NCBI GenBank assembly: GCA_008690995.1
Contig: VRMN01000003.1
Span: forward strand, 1,426,001-1,490,000
From: Porphyridium purpureum
Lineage: Eukaryota > Rhodophyta > Bangiophyceae > Porphyridiales > Porphyridiaceae
DNA length: 64,000 nucleotides
Direction of reading: 5' to 3'
The stretch's first letter is position 1. Every line of letters starts with the position of its first letter. Shown in pieces: positions 8,792 through 17,627 of this stretch. The notes under the pieces were generated by a model, which worked only from the letters and a program-made list of their open reading frames with translations, searched no databases and was not told the origin of the DNA. The translations under genes and the position numbers were made by a program.

Positions 8792-9859
8792 ATGCGAGCC
8801 TTTGTTGGCGGCTTGCGCGTGAAGGATGGCGCAGCACAACGCGCAAGATCCCAGCCCGTATGTCGTCGTGGGAATGTGACGATGCGCACGGCTGCGTCGT
8901 ATCGATTACGCGCGTTCGACTTCTCGATCCAACTGGAGAAGCCTTTGGGAGAGGGCAGCTATGGAACAGTGTGTCCAGGTGTCAAGGCAGTGGTGCCCGA
9001 TGCCGGTATGCGGGTCGTAGCAAAATACGCCAAGGCAGACGCACAGAGCCGAGAGTATTTGCAGGTGGAACGCGACGTAAATATCTTTCTTCATTCAAAC
9101 ACGCTCAAATTCCCAACCGCCGCAGCACAGGCCGGCTTCTTTCCCGCTTATCTCGGCAGCTTTTATCTCCAGCGCGTGCAAGGAGAGGTGCTGATATGGG
9201 CGCAATGCGGAGAACATACGCTCGACTACTATGTGGAAAGTTGTGACTGGCAGCAACTCGCAGATGCGCTCGGCTTTCCAAGTCAATATGTGCAGCAAGC
9301 TTGCAAGCCCGATCTCAAGGTGGCGATCACGACACGCCTACTGGAGCGTATCCTGCGCATATGTGACTATTTGCACGAGTTACATCTTGTGCACAGGGAC
9401 ATCAAGCCTCAAAACCTCCTCATGGACCAGGAGTTGAGTGCAGTACGTCTCATCGATTTTGGATCTTGTGCACTGCTTCGCACGCGATTCGGCAATACTT
9501 TGGGTTACGACTCGAATCGGAGCCCCGTAGATCCGCGATACGCCGCCCCGGAACGCTTCCTGGACCCCAGCGCGCCTACTGCATTTGACCTGTACAGTGC
9601 AGCACTGGTGGCGCTGCAGGTTCTGCTCCCAGATGAGCTCGCGGTACGGAGTGACCCAGCTGAGCTTCAACTGCAGCTCGGCCGCAACTTGTACTTTGCG
9701 CGGGAGTGCATGGCGGCGCTACGCGATACTGGGCAATTGACCAGGCATGGCGAGCTGGAACGAATTTTGGAGACCGTCGAGCGCCTGTGCGTCCGCGACC
9801 CGCGCGGGCGCGGATCTGCCGCGCTCGCTCTGCGGACTTTGAAGCCAGCGGTCCTGTAG
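8792..9859 (+). CDS. STN7/STN8-like thylakoid-type protein kinase
   Basis: A 355-residue Ser/Thr kinase resembling plastid state-transition kinases. Motifs in order are LGEGSYGTV (glycine loop), VVAKYAK (Lys), HLVHRDIKPQNLL (catalytic loop), LIDFGSCA (DFG), then DPRYAAPERFL and FDLYSAALVALQVLLP. The last two follow the STN7/STN8 pattern DPRYAAPEQ...FDIYS, which is unusual elsewhere. In green plants STN7 phosphorylates LHCII and STN8 the photosystem II core. A phycobilisome-bearing red alga lacks LHCII as a main antenna, so the substrate here is open. The N-terminus (MRAFVGGLRVKD...) is basic with an early Phe, consistent with plastid import. A second ATG at 8882 is possible. The stop is 22 bp from the convergent FAM32A stop. 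Confidence 0.75.
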   Translation: MRAFVGGLRVKDGAAQRARSQPVCRRGNVTMRTAASYRLRAFDFSIQLEKPLGEGSYGTVCPGVKAVVPDAGMRVVAKYAKADAQSREYLQVERDVNIFLHSNTLKFPTAAAQAGFFPAYLGSFYLQRVQGEVLIWAQCGEHTLDYYVESCDWQQLADALGFPSQYVQQACKPDLKVAITTRLLERILRICDYLHELHLVHRDIKPQNLLMDQELSAVRLIDFGSCALLRTRFGNTLGYDSNRSPVDPRYAAPERFLDPSAPTAFDLYSAALVALQVLLPDELAVRSDPAELQLQLGRNLYFARECMAALRDTGQLTRHGELERILETVERLCVRDPRGRGSAALALRTLKPAVL

Positions 9860-9881
9860 AAAAGCCCGAAGAGATCGAGAT

Positions 9882-10307
9882 CTATTTTGTGTGGCTAATC
9901 TTTGGCACGTCAAAATGGGCCGGCTGCTTTGCGAGCCTCGTATTAAACTGCTCGACCTGGTCGCGGTAGGACTGCTTGGCGAGCCGCTCGAGCTGCTGCT
10001 CTTCGCGCTCGTTTTGCTTTTGCGCAAATCTTATTTCAGCTGGGGTGCGCTCCTCGCCACCATGCGCAGCTTGTGTGACGGTCAACGGAGCGCTGTGCGG
10101 TGGTACGTGCAGCAATCCATTGTGCTCTGGACCTTTTGCGGCGGCCAATTGAGCGTCGCCCTGGCGCGGCCGAGGCGGAGACAGAGACTCCGGAGGCGCC
10201 GAACCCGGACAGGGAGCTGTCGGAGTGTCTGTCTCAGGACGCCGTTGACCCTTCCAGCACAGCGGCGCGCGCTGGATCGATGCGTACAACGCGCTTTCTG
10301 CGTCCAT
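9882..10307 (-). CDS. FAM32A homologue
   Basis: A 141-residue protein whose last 55 residues carry the FAM32A signature: RTPAEIRFAQKQNEREEQQ, then YRDQVEQFNTRLAKQPAHFDVPK, against family RTxAEIxFxxxQEKR...RVEDFNxxLxxLxEHxDIPK. The N-terminus MDAESALYASIQRAPLCWKG also fits the family start (KGPLKLKG). FAM32A is a small nuclear protein found at the catalytic centre of the human post-branching spliceosome, where it helps exon ligation. The middle region is Pro/Thr-rich and less conserved. The ATG at 10307 was chosen because the family homology starts exactly there. The gene ends 22 bp from the STN-like kinase. A CT-rich tract (purine-rich on the sense strand) lies about 215 bp upstream. Confidence 0.8.
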   Translation of the reverse strand: MDAESALYASIQRAPLCWKGQRRPETDTPTAPCPGSAPPESLSPPRPRQGDAQLAAAKGPEHNGLLHVPPHSAPLTVTQAAHGGEERTPAEIRFAQKQNEREEQQLERLAKQSYRDQVEQFNTRLAKQPAHFDVPKISHTK

Positions 10308-11323
10308 GAAATGAACTGGCGCAGACGCTCGCACACATGAACCTCGAGGCGCGCAGACCGTCCGCCGACGTGACTCTGTTCGCCGACACCAGCAGCTCGT
10401 GCAACACACTCACCGGCCTTGCTCTTGCGCCAGGGTGCAAGCACACATGTGAACCACCCGCCCGCCGCAGCCCGTGCGGTACCGTCACCGTCACTTACTT
10501 CGCACGTCCACGTGAAGCTCCACTCCTCCTCCTTCTCCTCTTCCTCCTTGTCATCATTATCGTTCTCACTCCGCACGGCGCGGAACAAGCTTTGCATCAA
10601 ACATGTAAACTTTCTACACAAAATTCACACGGAAAGTGGAGTCGAAACTGTGCTTCATCCGCGCACACGTGAAAAACGAAAAGATGACCTGCGAGCATAA
10701 CAAAACAGCACGTGTGAAGACTGGAGGGGGTGGGGGGCACAGGGTTGTTTCCTTTGCTTAAAAATTAGAGCAAGATGTGAGTGTCAAGGGAGCGTACCGC
10801 GTATGTACAGCGTGCACCCGCGTTGCTTTTTGTTGTGTGTGTTCCATTATATGCATAGTGGTCACAGAGAGGAAGACAGAGAGGGAGAGAGAGCAGGGTA
10901 GCAAATCCGGCTGACTGGGACGTGCTGTTGTCTACTTGGCAATGACCGAACGGGTTGCTGCACAGCTAGCCGTGGTCGTGGCAGAGACGCGCGCAGGACG
11001 TAGACAACAAACAAGGAAAGGAGGGGAAAGCTACAGTCTCACCGTCTGCTGTGCAGGCATTGCAATGCTCCATCTGTGGTGTTCTAGGATTGCGTAAATT
11101 AGTCGGCTCAGCACATGCAGCGCAGGTGAGCGCAGCACGTGTGCCAAGTGTGTTCTAGCTCGAGCGTGTGCGTGCGTGGGATTTCCGCTCTGGTGTGGAA
11201 GGCGCTGGTGCGCGGGTGTCGCGTGCCTCTCGCTGCGTTGTGGGAGAGATAAAGGTGTCGGAAGCGGCGGAGGACGGCACTCAAACACGACAATAAGAAT
11301 TGTGGCGGTGGCGAGGATCGGAT
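10308..11323. other. 1 kb divergent intergenic region with simple-sequence tracts
   Basis: Between FAM32A (leftward) and the peroxiredoxin-like gene (rightward). It holds a CT-rich tract at 10523-10550, a G-rich tract at 10721-10740, and a GA-rich tract at 10867-10897. Both purine-rich strands run with the gene they precede. GGTACCGT at 10478 and ATGTACAG at 10803-10810 are near-matches to the recurrent element. No further gene is evident. Confidence 0.6.
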
Positions 11324-12697
11324 ATGGCCGCCGCGTCGGCGAGCTCCAAGCAGGCGCAAACTCGAATGAGGGGTGTCAGCCCGCAGGACGCGTTAGGGCT
11401 CGAAGCGTTGTCGTTCGCGGGTGTCGCAGGCGTGTCGTCAACCAATTCGCAAGCGAGTGGCGCGTGCGCGTGGTCCTCCATGTCTTCTTCCCCATCCCAG
11501 TCAAGCCCGTCAGCGGGTGTCCCGGCGACGCTCAATGCAGAGTCTGCACCATCAGATGGGCTGGAACTGTTGCCCGTGGCGGGCGATTTCTCGCCTTATT
11601 TGTCCAGCCAGGCTACGGGAGCGCTCAAGCAAAATCGACTGGCAAAAATACGGCCTCGCATGGTCGCGGGCGTGGATGACTCCGCGGCCACTGGCTTGGT
11701 GAATGGCTCCGCCTCCGCCTCTGGCTCCGGCTCCTCACTGCGGGCTCCGGCGCTAGACCGTCTGAACTTTTCGGACCGGCTGGCGGCGAGTCCACGGCAC
11801 CGACTATCGCCCGGGACTAGTTCCATGAGCCCCGGCAGTGATACGACAAGTGAGTCTGGGCGGAGTCCGGGCTTAAGAAAACAGACACACTCGAAGGAGC
11901 CGTTGTCTGCGCGCATCCGCCAGCTCAGTCACGCCAAACAGTCTCAGTCGCGAGAGAAGAAGTTCCTCGAGATGATCGAAACCTGCTTTGTCACCCAGCA
12001 AGATCACGAAGTGGTCTCGGTTGCGGAGGTTTTTGCATCGCTGCAGAGGTCGACCCATCAGATTCGGAGGTTCCGGATTGTGGTTGTGAATAATTTTATT
12101 CGAAGTGCTGCCATTCAGCAGTACCGTGATTCGATCGAGCGAGCTAAACAGGAGATTGAGACCGTCACGCGGCAGTCGGATGAGGACGACAAGAGCGTCC
12201 ATACCATAGTGATAGGAAGCGGCCCACAATTACTGATTGGCCAATTTTGCGAGACACTCGGACTGAACAATGTCAGCGGCGTGATTCACGATACCGATAC
12301 TTACGATCCCGAGAAAGACGTGACGGTTTTGGCCGATCCCGTGAAGAACATATACGGTGCATTTACGGCGTGGCGCGTCTGCGTGAATCAGTCTGAAAGC
12401 CCGCGCTCGATGGCGTCGGCGGATGTAACGCAGCGCTTCCGCAGTTTCCTGGAACTAACCGAGCCTTCGACAAGCAATGCTAAGCATCAGTTCATGTGCT
12501 TTGCTGTTCTGGACTGCATCAAGATCGGAAACGGCGGTTATGTGACGACCGAGGCTGGTAGTGGGGACATACGTGATTCTCCTGCGTACGCAGATTTGGT
12601 CACACGGGAATCGCTGGTTTCGAAGGCGTTCTCATCCGATTCTGGCGCGAGATTCCGCATCTTAGCTTTGACGATAGATCCCAAACGGTCGTACTGA
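11324..12697 (+). CDS. Peroxiredoxin-like (AhpC/TSA-2, PRXL2-type) protein lacking the CxxC motif
   Basis: A 457-residue protein. Residues about 1-190 are Ser/Ala/Gly/Pro-rich and probably disordered. The C-terminal half resembles the AhpC/TSA-2 thioredoxin-like fold (AAED1/PRXL2 group): FRIVVVNNFIRSAAIQQY (family VVVFxRHFxCxxC), HTIVIGSGPQLLIGQFCETL (family IVIG...FC), and LADPVKNIYGAF (family ADPxRxxYxxLG). In the first block the redox CxxC is replaced by RSAA, so the peroxidatic chemistry of the family should be absent. The protein may be a scaffold or sensor. The frame opens earlier only via TTG, and the ATG at 11324 (atATGGCC) is the sensible start. Fold assignment is by eye and moderate. 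Confidence 0.55.
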   Translation: MAAASASSKQAQTRMRGVSPQDALGLEALSFAGVAGVSSTNSQASGACAWSSMSSSPSQSSPSAGVPATLNAESAPSDGLELLPVAGDFSPYLSSQATGALKQNRLAKIRPRMVAGVDDSAATGLVNGSASASGSGSSLRAPALDRLNFSDRLAASPRHRLSPGTSSMSPGSDTTSESGRSPGLRKQTHSKEPLSARIRQLSHAKQSQSREKKFLEMIETCFVTQQDHEVVSVAEVFASLQRSTHQIRRFRIVVVNNFIRSAAIQQYRDSIERAKQEIETVTRQSDEDDKSVHTIVIGSGPQLLIGQFCETLGLNNVSGVIHDTDTYDPEKDVTVLADPVKNIYGAFTAWRVCVNQSESPRSMASADVTQRFRSFLELTEPSTSNAKHQFMCFAVLDCIKIGNGGYVTTEAGSGDIRDSPAYADLVTRESLVSKAFSSDSGARFRILALTIDPKRSY

Positions 12698-12996
12698 TTT
12701 CTAATTTCATAAATGTGGGAACCACATGGTAGGTAGTTGGCATGGACACGAGCGGAGCGCTCGACCTCAGCGAGTGAATTAGTAGTCAAGAACTCGCGAG
12801 TACCTGGAACCTTGCTTGTCCAGCTTCCACGTTCCACGGGTTCTGGCGTATGAAAATGACGCCATTTCATGATTGCGGGAAAACCAGATTTCAACTTCAG
12901 CAGACGATCCGAGAAGCTGTTCGTTTGGGCGTCAGATCGAAAGGAGGCGTACGTTGAGCAGAGCAGAACAGGGGCGCTAAGCAAACTATAGCAGGA

Positions 12997-13335
12997 ATGG
13001 TGAACACGGACGACGTGAAAGATCCGCTGACGCTCGCGCTCGGCGCGCTGGTCGCGGCCGGTGGCTTGCTCGGCTTTGTCAAAGCCAACTCGAAGCCGTC
13101 GCTGATTGCCGGTGGCGTCCTGGGGGGCCTGCTTGGCGTCGCTGCGTTTGTGGGGGCGCCCTTTGGTCTGGCCGCATCGAGTGTCTTGGCTGCGCTCATG
13201 GGCGTCCGCTTTATCAATTCAAAGAAGTTGATGCCGTCCGGCCTGATAACAGTGCTCGCGCTCGCCAACGTCGCGCGGCTTGTGCTCGAGGAGCGCGACT
13301 CTTTCACCCTGCGTATACAGAAGCCAGACTTCTAG
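12997..13335 (+). CDS. TMEM14/FAX-family membrane protein
   Basis: A 112-residue Tmemb_14 protein with four short Gly/Ala-rich hydrophobic helices: LALGALVAAGGLLGFVKANS, LIAGGVLGGLLGVAAFVGAP, GLAASSVLAALMGVRF and MPSGLITVLALANVARLVL. The family signature GFxKAxSxPSLIAGG is present (residues 27-41). In plants, FAX members of this family export fatty acids across the plastid inner envelope. Animal TMEM14 proteins are mitochondrial and linked to haem synthesis. No long transit peptide precedes the first helix, which argues for an ER or mitochondrial TMEM14-like member rather than a plastid FAX1. Substrate and location are inferred only. Confidence 0.85.
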   Translation: MVNTDDVKDPLTLALGALVAAGGLLGFVKANSKPSLIAGGVLGGLLGVAAFVGAPFGLAASSVLAALMGVRFINSKKLMPSGLITVLALANVARLVLEERDSFTLRIQKPDF

Positions 13336-13598
13336 TCGGGCCCGCAGAAAACACGATGCTGTCCGTGCCCGCATTGACCGTCCTCCATTGTAGCCCATCT
13401 CTGCGAATCAAAGATTAAAAGAAGAGCCTGCAGAATCGAGCGTGCGAAAATGCACTCAATGCGGACAAGACATGTACCAAGCGGATCGTCATCCATCATC
13501 ATCCAGCGCTCGCGTCGCCGCGCGCCAGTATTTCCGCGGACGTGGCGGGCACAACCTGGCAGCCCGCATTGGGCTCGAAGTTTGGCGTGCACCGTGAA

Positions 13599-13637
13599 GA
13601 GGTACTGTAAAGAGGTACTGTAAAGAGGTACTGTCTC
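13599..13637 (+). repeat. Three tandem 13-bp units containing GGTACTGT
   Basis: The unit GAGGTACTGTAAA starts at 13599, 13612 and 13625; the third is truncated after GGTACTGT. It lies 245-283 bp upstream of the TRAP-gamma ATG and carries the A/T-swapped variant of the recurrent GGTACAGT element. Confidence 0.85.
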
Positions 13638-13641
13638 AGCT

Positions 13642-13665
13642 AACCCTAGAAGGAAACAAACCCTA
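13642..13665 (+). promoter_or_regulatory. Telo-box pair
   Basis: AACCCTA at 13642-13648 and AAACCCTA at 13658-13665, directly downstream of the GGTAC tandem repeats. In land plants this motif marks promoters of translation-related genes; here it precedes an ER translocon gene. Confidence 0.4.
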
Positions 13666-13881
13666 GACGGAAACCCGAGGAGGGGCCGCGAAAGAAGGTT
13701 TGGGGGAAAGAAGAGCGCGACACGAGACAGATCCGTAGAAGAAAGAGTGATGAGTTTGGTGATTGAGGAAGAGCGGTCAGCGAGTGTGTCTTTGGGCTTG
13801 GGCGTCGGCGTGGCCGTGGGCGTGGGTGGGGAGGGTGGACAAGGTGCAAGGGGTAGGGCGTAGAGGTAGGGACATACTAAG

Positions 13882-14415
13882 ATGGCGAGGAAGGCGGAGG
13901 ATGATGAGTTTGCGGGCTTTGAGGTGGATTATGGGCGCACGGCAGGGGTGGGCAAACGCCTGATGTACTGGTTGCTTGCGATATTGCCCATAAACCTGCC
14001 GGTGCTGCTGTACGTGCGCGTGCTTGCGCTAGATCTGCAGGCGTCTGGCGTGCTGGTGGGGGCTACGGTGATCATCGCCTCCGTGATGCTGTCGCTTGCG
14101 TATCACAACTGCGCGTTCGCCAAGTCGGTCAAGCTGAGGAAGGGGCTCGAGCCACCGCCAAAGTCGGCCTTCCGGAATCGCCCCGAGGAGCACAAGAAGG
14201 CGTGCGACGATCTGGAGGCGAACATCCGCAAAAGCGCCGTGCTCTACTCGGTCGGCTACAACAACGCAATTTTCCTGGTGTGCATCCTGCCGTTTGGTTT
14301 CCAGTTTTTGTCCTCGCTGATGGAGACACCCATGAATTTTGCCACCGCATACACGTTTGCAGCGCTCCTCGCCCTCGTCAATTCCAGATCTGCGCGTAAT
14401 CTCGTGAACAAGTGA
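13882..14415 (+). CDS. SSR3: Translocon-associated protein subunit gamma (TRAP-gamma/SSR3)
   Basis: A 177-residue ER membrane protein matching TRAP-gamma. It has four hydrophobic segments (about residues 27-46, 55-74, 117-139, 147-163) and a charged cytosolic loop between the second and third. Family marks are SLAYHNCAFAKSVKLRKG (human VAFAYKNVKFVLKHK), LYSVGYNNAIFLVCILPF (human FSIFYNNTLFLVVVI) and the C-terminal ALLALVNS. TRAP associates with Sec61 and helps insertion of some secretory proteins. The length is close to the human 185. The only plausible start is the ATG at 13882, after a long purine-rich leader. Confidence 0.88.
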   Translation: MARKAEDDEFAGFEVDYGRTAGVGKRLMYWLLAILPINLPVLLYVRVLALDLQASGVLVGATVIIASVMLSLAYHNCAFAKSVKLRKGLEPPPKSAFRNRPEEHKKACDDLEANIRKSAVLYSVGYNNAIFLVCILPFGFQFLSSLMETPMNFATAYTFAALLALVNSRSARNLVNK

Positions 14416-14607
14416 TTATTTTTTTTCCCGGGCTGCATGTCTTTGTTTCGACCCACAGCCTAGATAAATGGAGGCGCGCCCCGCGAAAGAGTTTCTCGAG
14501 CGTGATTGGACGAGTGCTCGAGACGTAGGCGCCAGAGTAAAAGAAAAGGAGGAACAAGGTAACAGGTTGACAGTTTTAATGTTTTCTCTGTACTTGATTC
14601 TTCTTCA

Positions 14608-17310
14608 CTATTGTAACTCATTCTCGGGCGTGTCAAGCACAAGGGGAACGAATTTGCGCCCATTGCCATGCAAGTTATAAAACTTGTTCTGGAATTCCAC
14701 CCAGTGCAAGCGTAGTGCATGCAAAAACGCTGAGAGACTCTCCATCAACATCAAGACACCGATCGTAGCGCCGAGCCACATGATGCATCCAATGATGATC
14801 AACAGTACCTTTCCGGTCTCCCATGAGGCGAGCAGCAATTTTTCCAAGAACACATCAGAAAGCTCTGAGTGAGCCAGGCTCAATGCCCAGAGGCGAAGAT
14901 AGCTTGCCGTATTACTGATTGCGCCTAAGACAAACTCGATCGTGTGGATCATCTGGTGTACCATTACTTCACCAAAGTCAAATACGTCGTGGTCAGCGAC
15001 GTGCACGTCCGCATCATGTGCATCCGGCTGCTGGTCACCTTTGTCCGCCACGTCATGAGGAGTGCCCTTCTCCGCATTGTCCTCAACATCGCGGTCATGC
15101 GCCATGGAGCTCGCGTCATCCTGCTGTGATGAAACGCTGAGTGCCGAGTACCCCCGCGTCTTTGAATGCTGAGACCTCAGAATCAGAGGCTTCGGTAAAA
15201 GCATCCAGGGCACCGAAATAAGCGCCAACAGAAGCAGCACATTCTGCACAAAACCTTGTCCGCGAAACATGACCAAATCTGGAGACAAGTTGCCAGGTGA
15301 CATGATCATGCTGATAAGGATCGCCTTCAGGTCCGGGGCAGGCATCGCGCCCGGCGCGTTCCAGTCGATTGACCACTTGAGAAAAATGAGGACCACCAGG
15401 TAGCCGAATATAGAGCACAGAAAGATGACCTGTGGGACAAATTCGAAAAAGAAATCCAGCGGTCTTCTGAAAAAGCGAGCATTCTCGGCAGACAGAAAAA
15501 GTCCCAGCATCATCTGGGAAACACCAAAGACAATCGATAGCTTCATCTTGTACGAATTGAAGAACAGAAGGCCCGTTTGCGATGCCTTCCAGACAGGATC
15601 GAACCCGAATGGGTACGGGTCTAGCGGCGGAAGCACTGCCGCTGGGTTGGCGCAATTATCGATGCCGCACGCCATGTCAGAGGCGCCCGTATACTGCCAT
15701 CTGGTCCCAAACAAATCGAGCGGAGCTGCGAAAAGCTCGTTGTAAATAAAGCCAGTAAAAATAGAGAACAGGCCCATCAAAAAGATAATGTAGCGTCCGT
15801 TGAAGACGGTACCAAGCATCTCGCCGAGATTCTCGGCGCCACGAGACAGCAGGCGCCGCTCCCAAACAATCAAGAAAAGCGCGAAGAGCGCCATGATGAC
15901 GCCATGTCCAATGTCCCCAAACATGACAGCGAAAAGGAAAGGAAAAGTAATCACCAGAAAAGGAGCCGGATTGACCTCTTGGTACTCTGCTACGCCGTAC
16001 GACTCCACAATCGAATGAAAAACAGAGGTGAATTTGTTGAGCACAAAGTAGGTCGGCGGCGATTCATGCCCACGCCCGCATTCTTCCAGAACAGAGCTCA
16101 CCTGCGCATTCGCCGCTTTCTTACCCGCCACCAGCGCCGTCTGCACTGCATCAAGCGCTCTCGTTGGACACCACCCTTCAAGAATGTACATGACACCCGA
16201 CGTGTCAGAGTTGAGGAAATTCATAGCATGAAATACGGCCTTTTCAGCACATACTTTGTGCTTCCATGATGACACGCACGCAGCCACCTCCAGCAATAAA
16301 TCTTGGCGCTGAGACCCAGAACGCTCAAGCACTTGCTCCATGTCTTGGATGTCAGCAGCGCACTTGGCGAGCGCCTCGCGCTGCCCGTCGGAATCGTCCG
16401 GTACGTTGTACGCCGTGGCTCCCATCGATTTGCAGATGCGATACACCTTTTCTTTCACTTGCGTACCTGCGCAGAAGACAACAAACCCAACTTTCTGGAC
16501 AGGCATGCCGGTGCTTGGATCCACAAGCTCACTTAACTGCGGAGCAAAGCGTGTCAGGATGTTTCCGCGTGATGTGCGGAACAGAATTCTCTCAAACGCG
16601 AGACGCTTATCTGCCTCCACCATCCCGGCAACAAACGACACCAAGGAGCCCCCTCCTTGCAGTCGGAATGCTGGGGCGAACGTTTCCACGCTCGCGCCCT
16701 TTTGCAACGACTCATGTGCCTCAAGCACAGGCTCGGGGTGCATCAAGGGATCGAGCATATTTGCGACTGTGGCGCGCAACTTGCCTCGCGGCTGTGCCTC
16801 GCGCACGTGGCGTCGCGCCTCGTACGCCACCGCATTGCGCGACTCCTGGAGGAACAAATCCAGCACGGTCTCCAACACTGTGCGGAACTCGACCACGCGG
16901 CCCATGCTCTGCTTCAATGCGAGGTCATTCGCATTCAGCGAGATGAGCGCTGATTCCCACTCTGAGAACTGCTTTTCAACCATATCTAGCGAGATAGCAG
17001 CCGTGTCCCTTGACGTCCGAATATCGCTGGCCTCCTGTGGCACGGCGCTAAACGCCGCGTGGGCAATTTGTCCGTTCTTGTCGAGCGGCTGGACAATCTC
17101 TGTCAGATGTCCCTCTACAAATCTGATTTTCCGCAGCACTTCATCGCAGCGGCGCACGTCAGCTGCGTACTCTCGCTGGAAGAGACTCAACTGGTCGTTG
17201 AGGTCGCGCGGCTCAAACTCGCCCATCGCCGCGAGCTCAAACATGGTTTCACGCGCACAGGAGCGCTCCATGTACACGCGCACTCGCGTCATCTCCTGCG
17301 AACGAAACAT
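14608..17310 (-). CDS. V-type proton ATPase V0 subunit a
   Basis: A 900-residue V0 subunit a, the membrane stator that carries protons past the c-ring of the vacuolar H+-ATPase. The N-terminal half is cytosolic (residues 1 to about 430) and begins MFRSQEMTRVRVYMERS, equivalent to the family LFRSEEM start. That is why the ATG at 17310 is preferred over the longer open frame to 17469. The C-terminal half has about eight membrane segments. The essential proton-half-channel arginine is in NTASYLRLWALSLAHSELS. An acidic, His-rich insert (about DNAEKGTPHDVADKGDQQPD) lies in the loop before this helix. Subunit E is encoded in the same window at 33932-34588. A dense cluster of GGTAC elements lies upstream. 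Confidence 0.95.
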   Translation of the reverse strand: MFRSQEMTRVRVYMERSCARETMFELAAMGEFEPRDLNDQLSLFQREYAADVRRCDEVLRKIRFVEGHLTEIVQPLDKNGQIAHAAFSAVPQEASDIRTSRDTAAISLDMVEKQFSEWESALISLNANDLALKQSMGRVVEFRTVLETVLDLFLQESRNAVAYEARRHVREAQPRGKLRATVANMLDPLMHPEPVLEAHESLQKGASVETFAPAFRLQGGGSLVSFVAGMVEADKRLAFERILFRTSRGNILTRFAPQLSELVDPSTGMPVQKVGFVVFCAGTQVKEKVYRICKSMGATAYNVPDDSDGQREALAKCAADIQDMEQVLERSGSQRQDLLLEVAACVSSWKHKVCAEKAVFHAMNFLNSDTSGVMYILEGWCPTRALDAVQTALVAGKKAANAQVSSVLEECGRGHESPPTYFVLNKFTSVFHSIVESYGVAEYQEVNPAPFLVITFPFLFAVMFGDIGHGVIMALFALFLIVWERRLLSRGAENLGEMLGTVFNGRYIIFLMGLFSIFTGFIYNELFAAPLDLFGTRWQYTGASDMACGIDNCANPAAVLPPLDPYPFGFDPVWKASQTGLLFFNSYKMKLSIVFGVSQMMLGLFLSAENARFFRRPLDFFFEFVPQVIFLCSIFGYLVVLIFLKWSIDWNAPGAMPAPDLKAILISMIMSPGNLSPDLVMFRGQGFVQNVLLLLALISVPWMLLPKPLILRSQHSKTRGYSALSVSSQQDDASSMAHDRDVEDNAEKGTPHDVADKGDQQPDAHDADVHVADHDVFDFGEVMVHQMIHTIEFVLGAISNTASYLRLWALSLAHSELSDVFLEKLLLASWETGKVLLIIIGCIMWLGATIGVLMLMESLSAFLHALRLHWVEFQNKFYNLHGNGRKFVPLVLDTPENELQ

Positions 17311-17440
17311 CTTGCCGTACTTTACCCACGCCCAGTACACCACGACCAGCCACAACATCGAGTCCCTCGTCCCTCTCGCTCTGTCCTTGCGCTTGTGTCT
17401 CACGCCAAACCCCATGTGCCGAAAAAGCCCCACACAACTC

Positions 17441-17529
17441 CACTGTACTTGCGCACTGTACTGAACCACAGTACCTACAGCACCAGTGAACTTATTAAGG
17501 TACAGTTAGGGGATGGGTGGAGCTGTACC
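17441..17529. promoter_or_regulatory. Dense GGTACAGT cluster between V-ATPase a and FtsH
   Basis: Five related sites in 89 bp: ACTGTACT at about 17442, ACTGTACT at about 17456, ACAGTACC at 17468-17475, TAAGGTACAGT ending at 17506, and GCTGTACC at 17522-17529. AGTGAAC at 17485-17491 precedes the exact GGTACAGT (17499-17506) by 7 bp. The region serves both divergent genes. Confidence 0.6.
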
Positions 17530-17627
17530 TGATTATGTGGGAAAGTGCTGGAGCGGGAGGAGGGAAGGGGGCAAGCGCGCGAAGGGGAAGGGTGTTGGAT
17601 GGGATGCACGCGCGCGCTGCAGTGCGA

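Larger units (their letters stand above)
13336..13881. other. Promoter region of TRAP-gamma
   Basis: A 546 bp spacer between two same-strand genes. From 5' to 3' it contains three tandem GGTAC repeats (13599-13637), two telo-boxes (13642-13648 and 13658-13665), then about 210 bp of purine- and G-rich leader up to the ATG. No other gene seen. Confidence 0.6.

Noticed and set aside
16340-17464. A 374-codon plus-strand frame over the V-ATPase a gene, and similar long antisense frames (for example 19299-20168 over FtsH, 42361-43056 over the disordered protein)
   Set aside because: They lie exactly opposite confidently identified genes, have low-complexity or Cys/Arg-rich composition, and match nothing; they follow from GC-rich codon structure.
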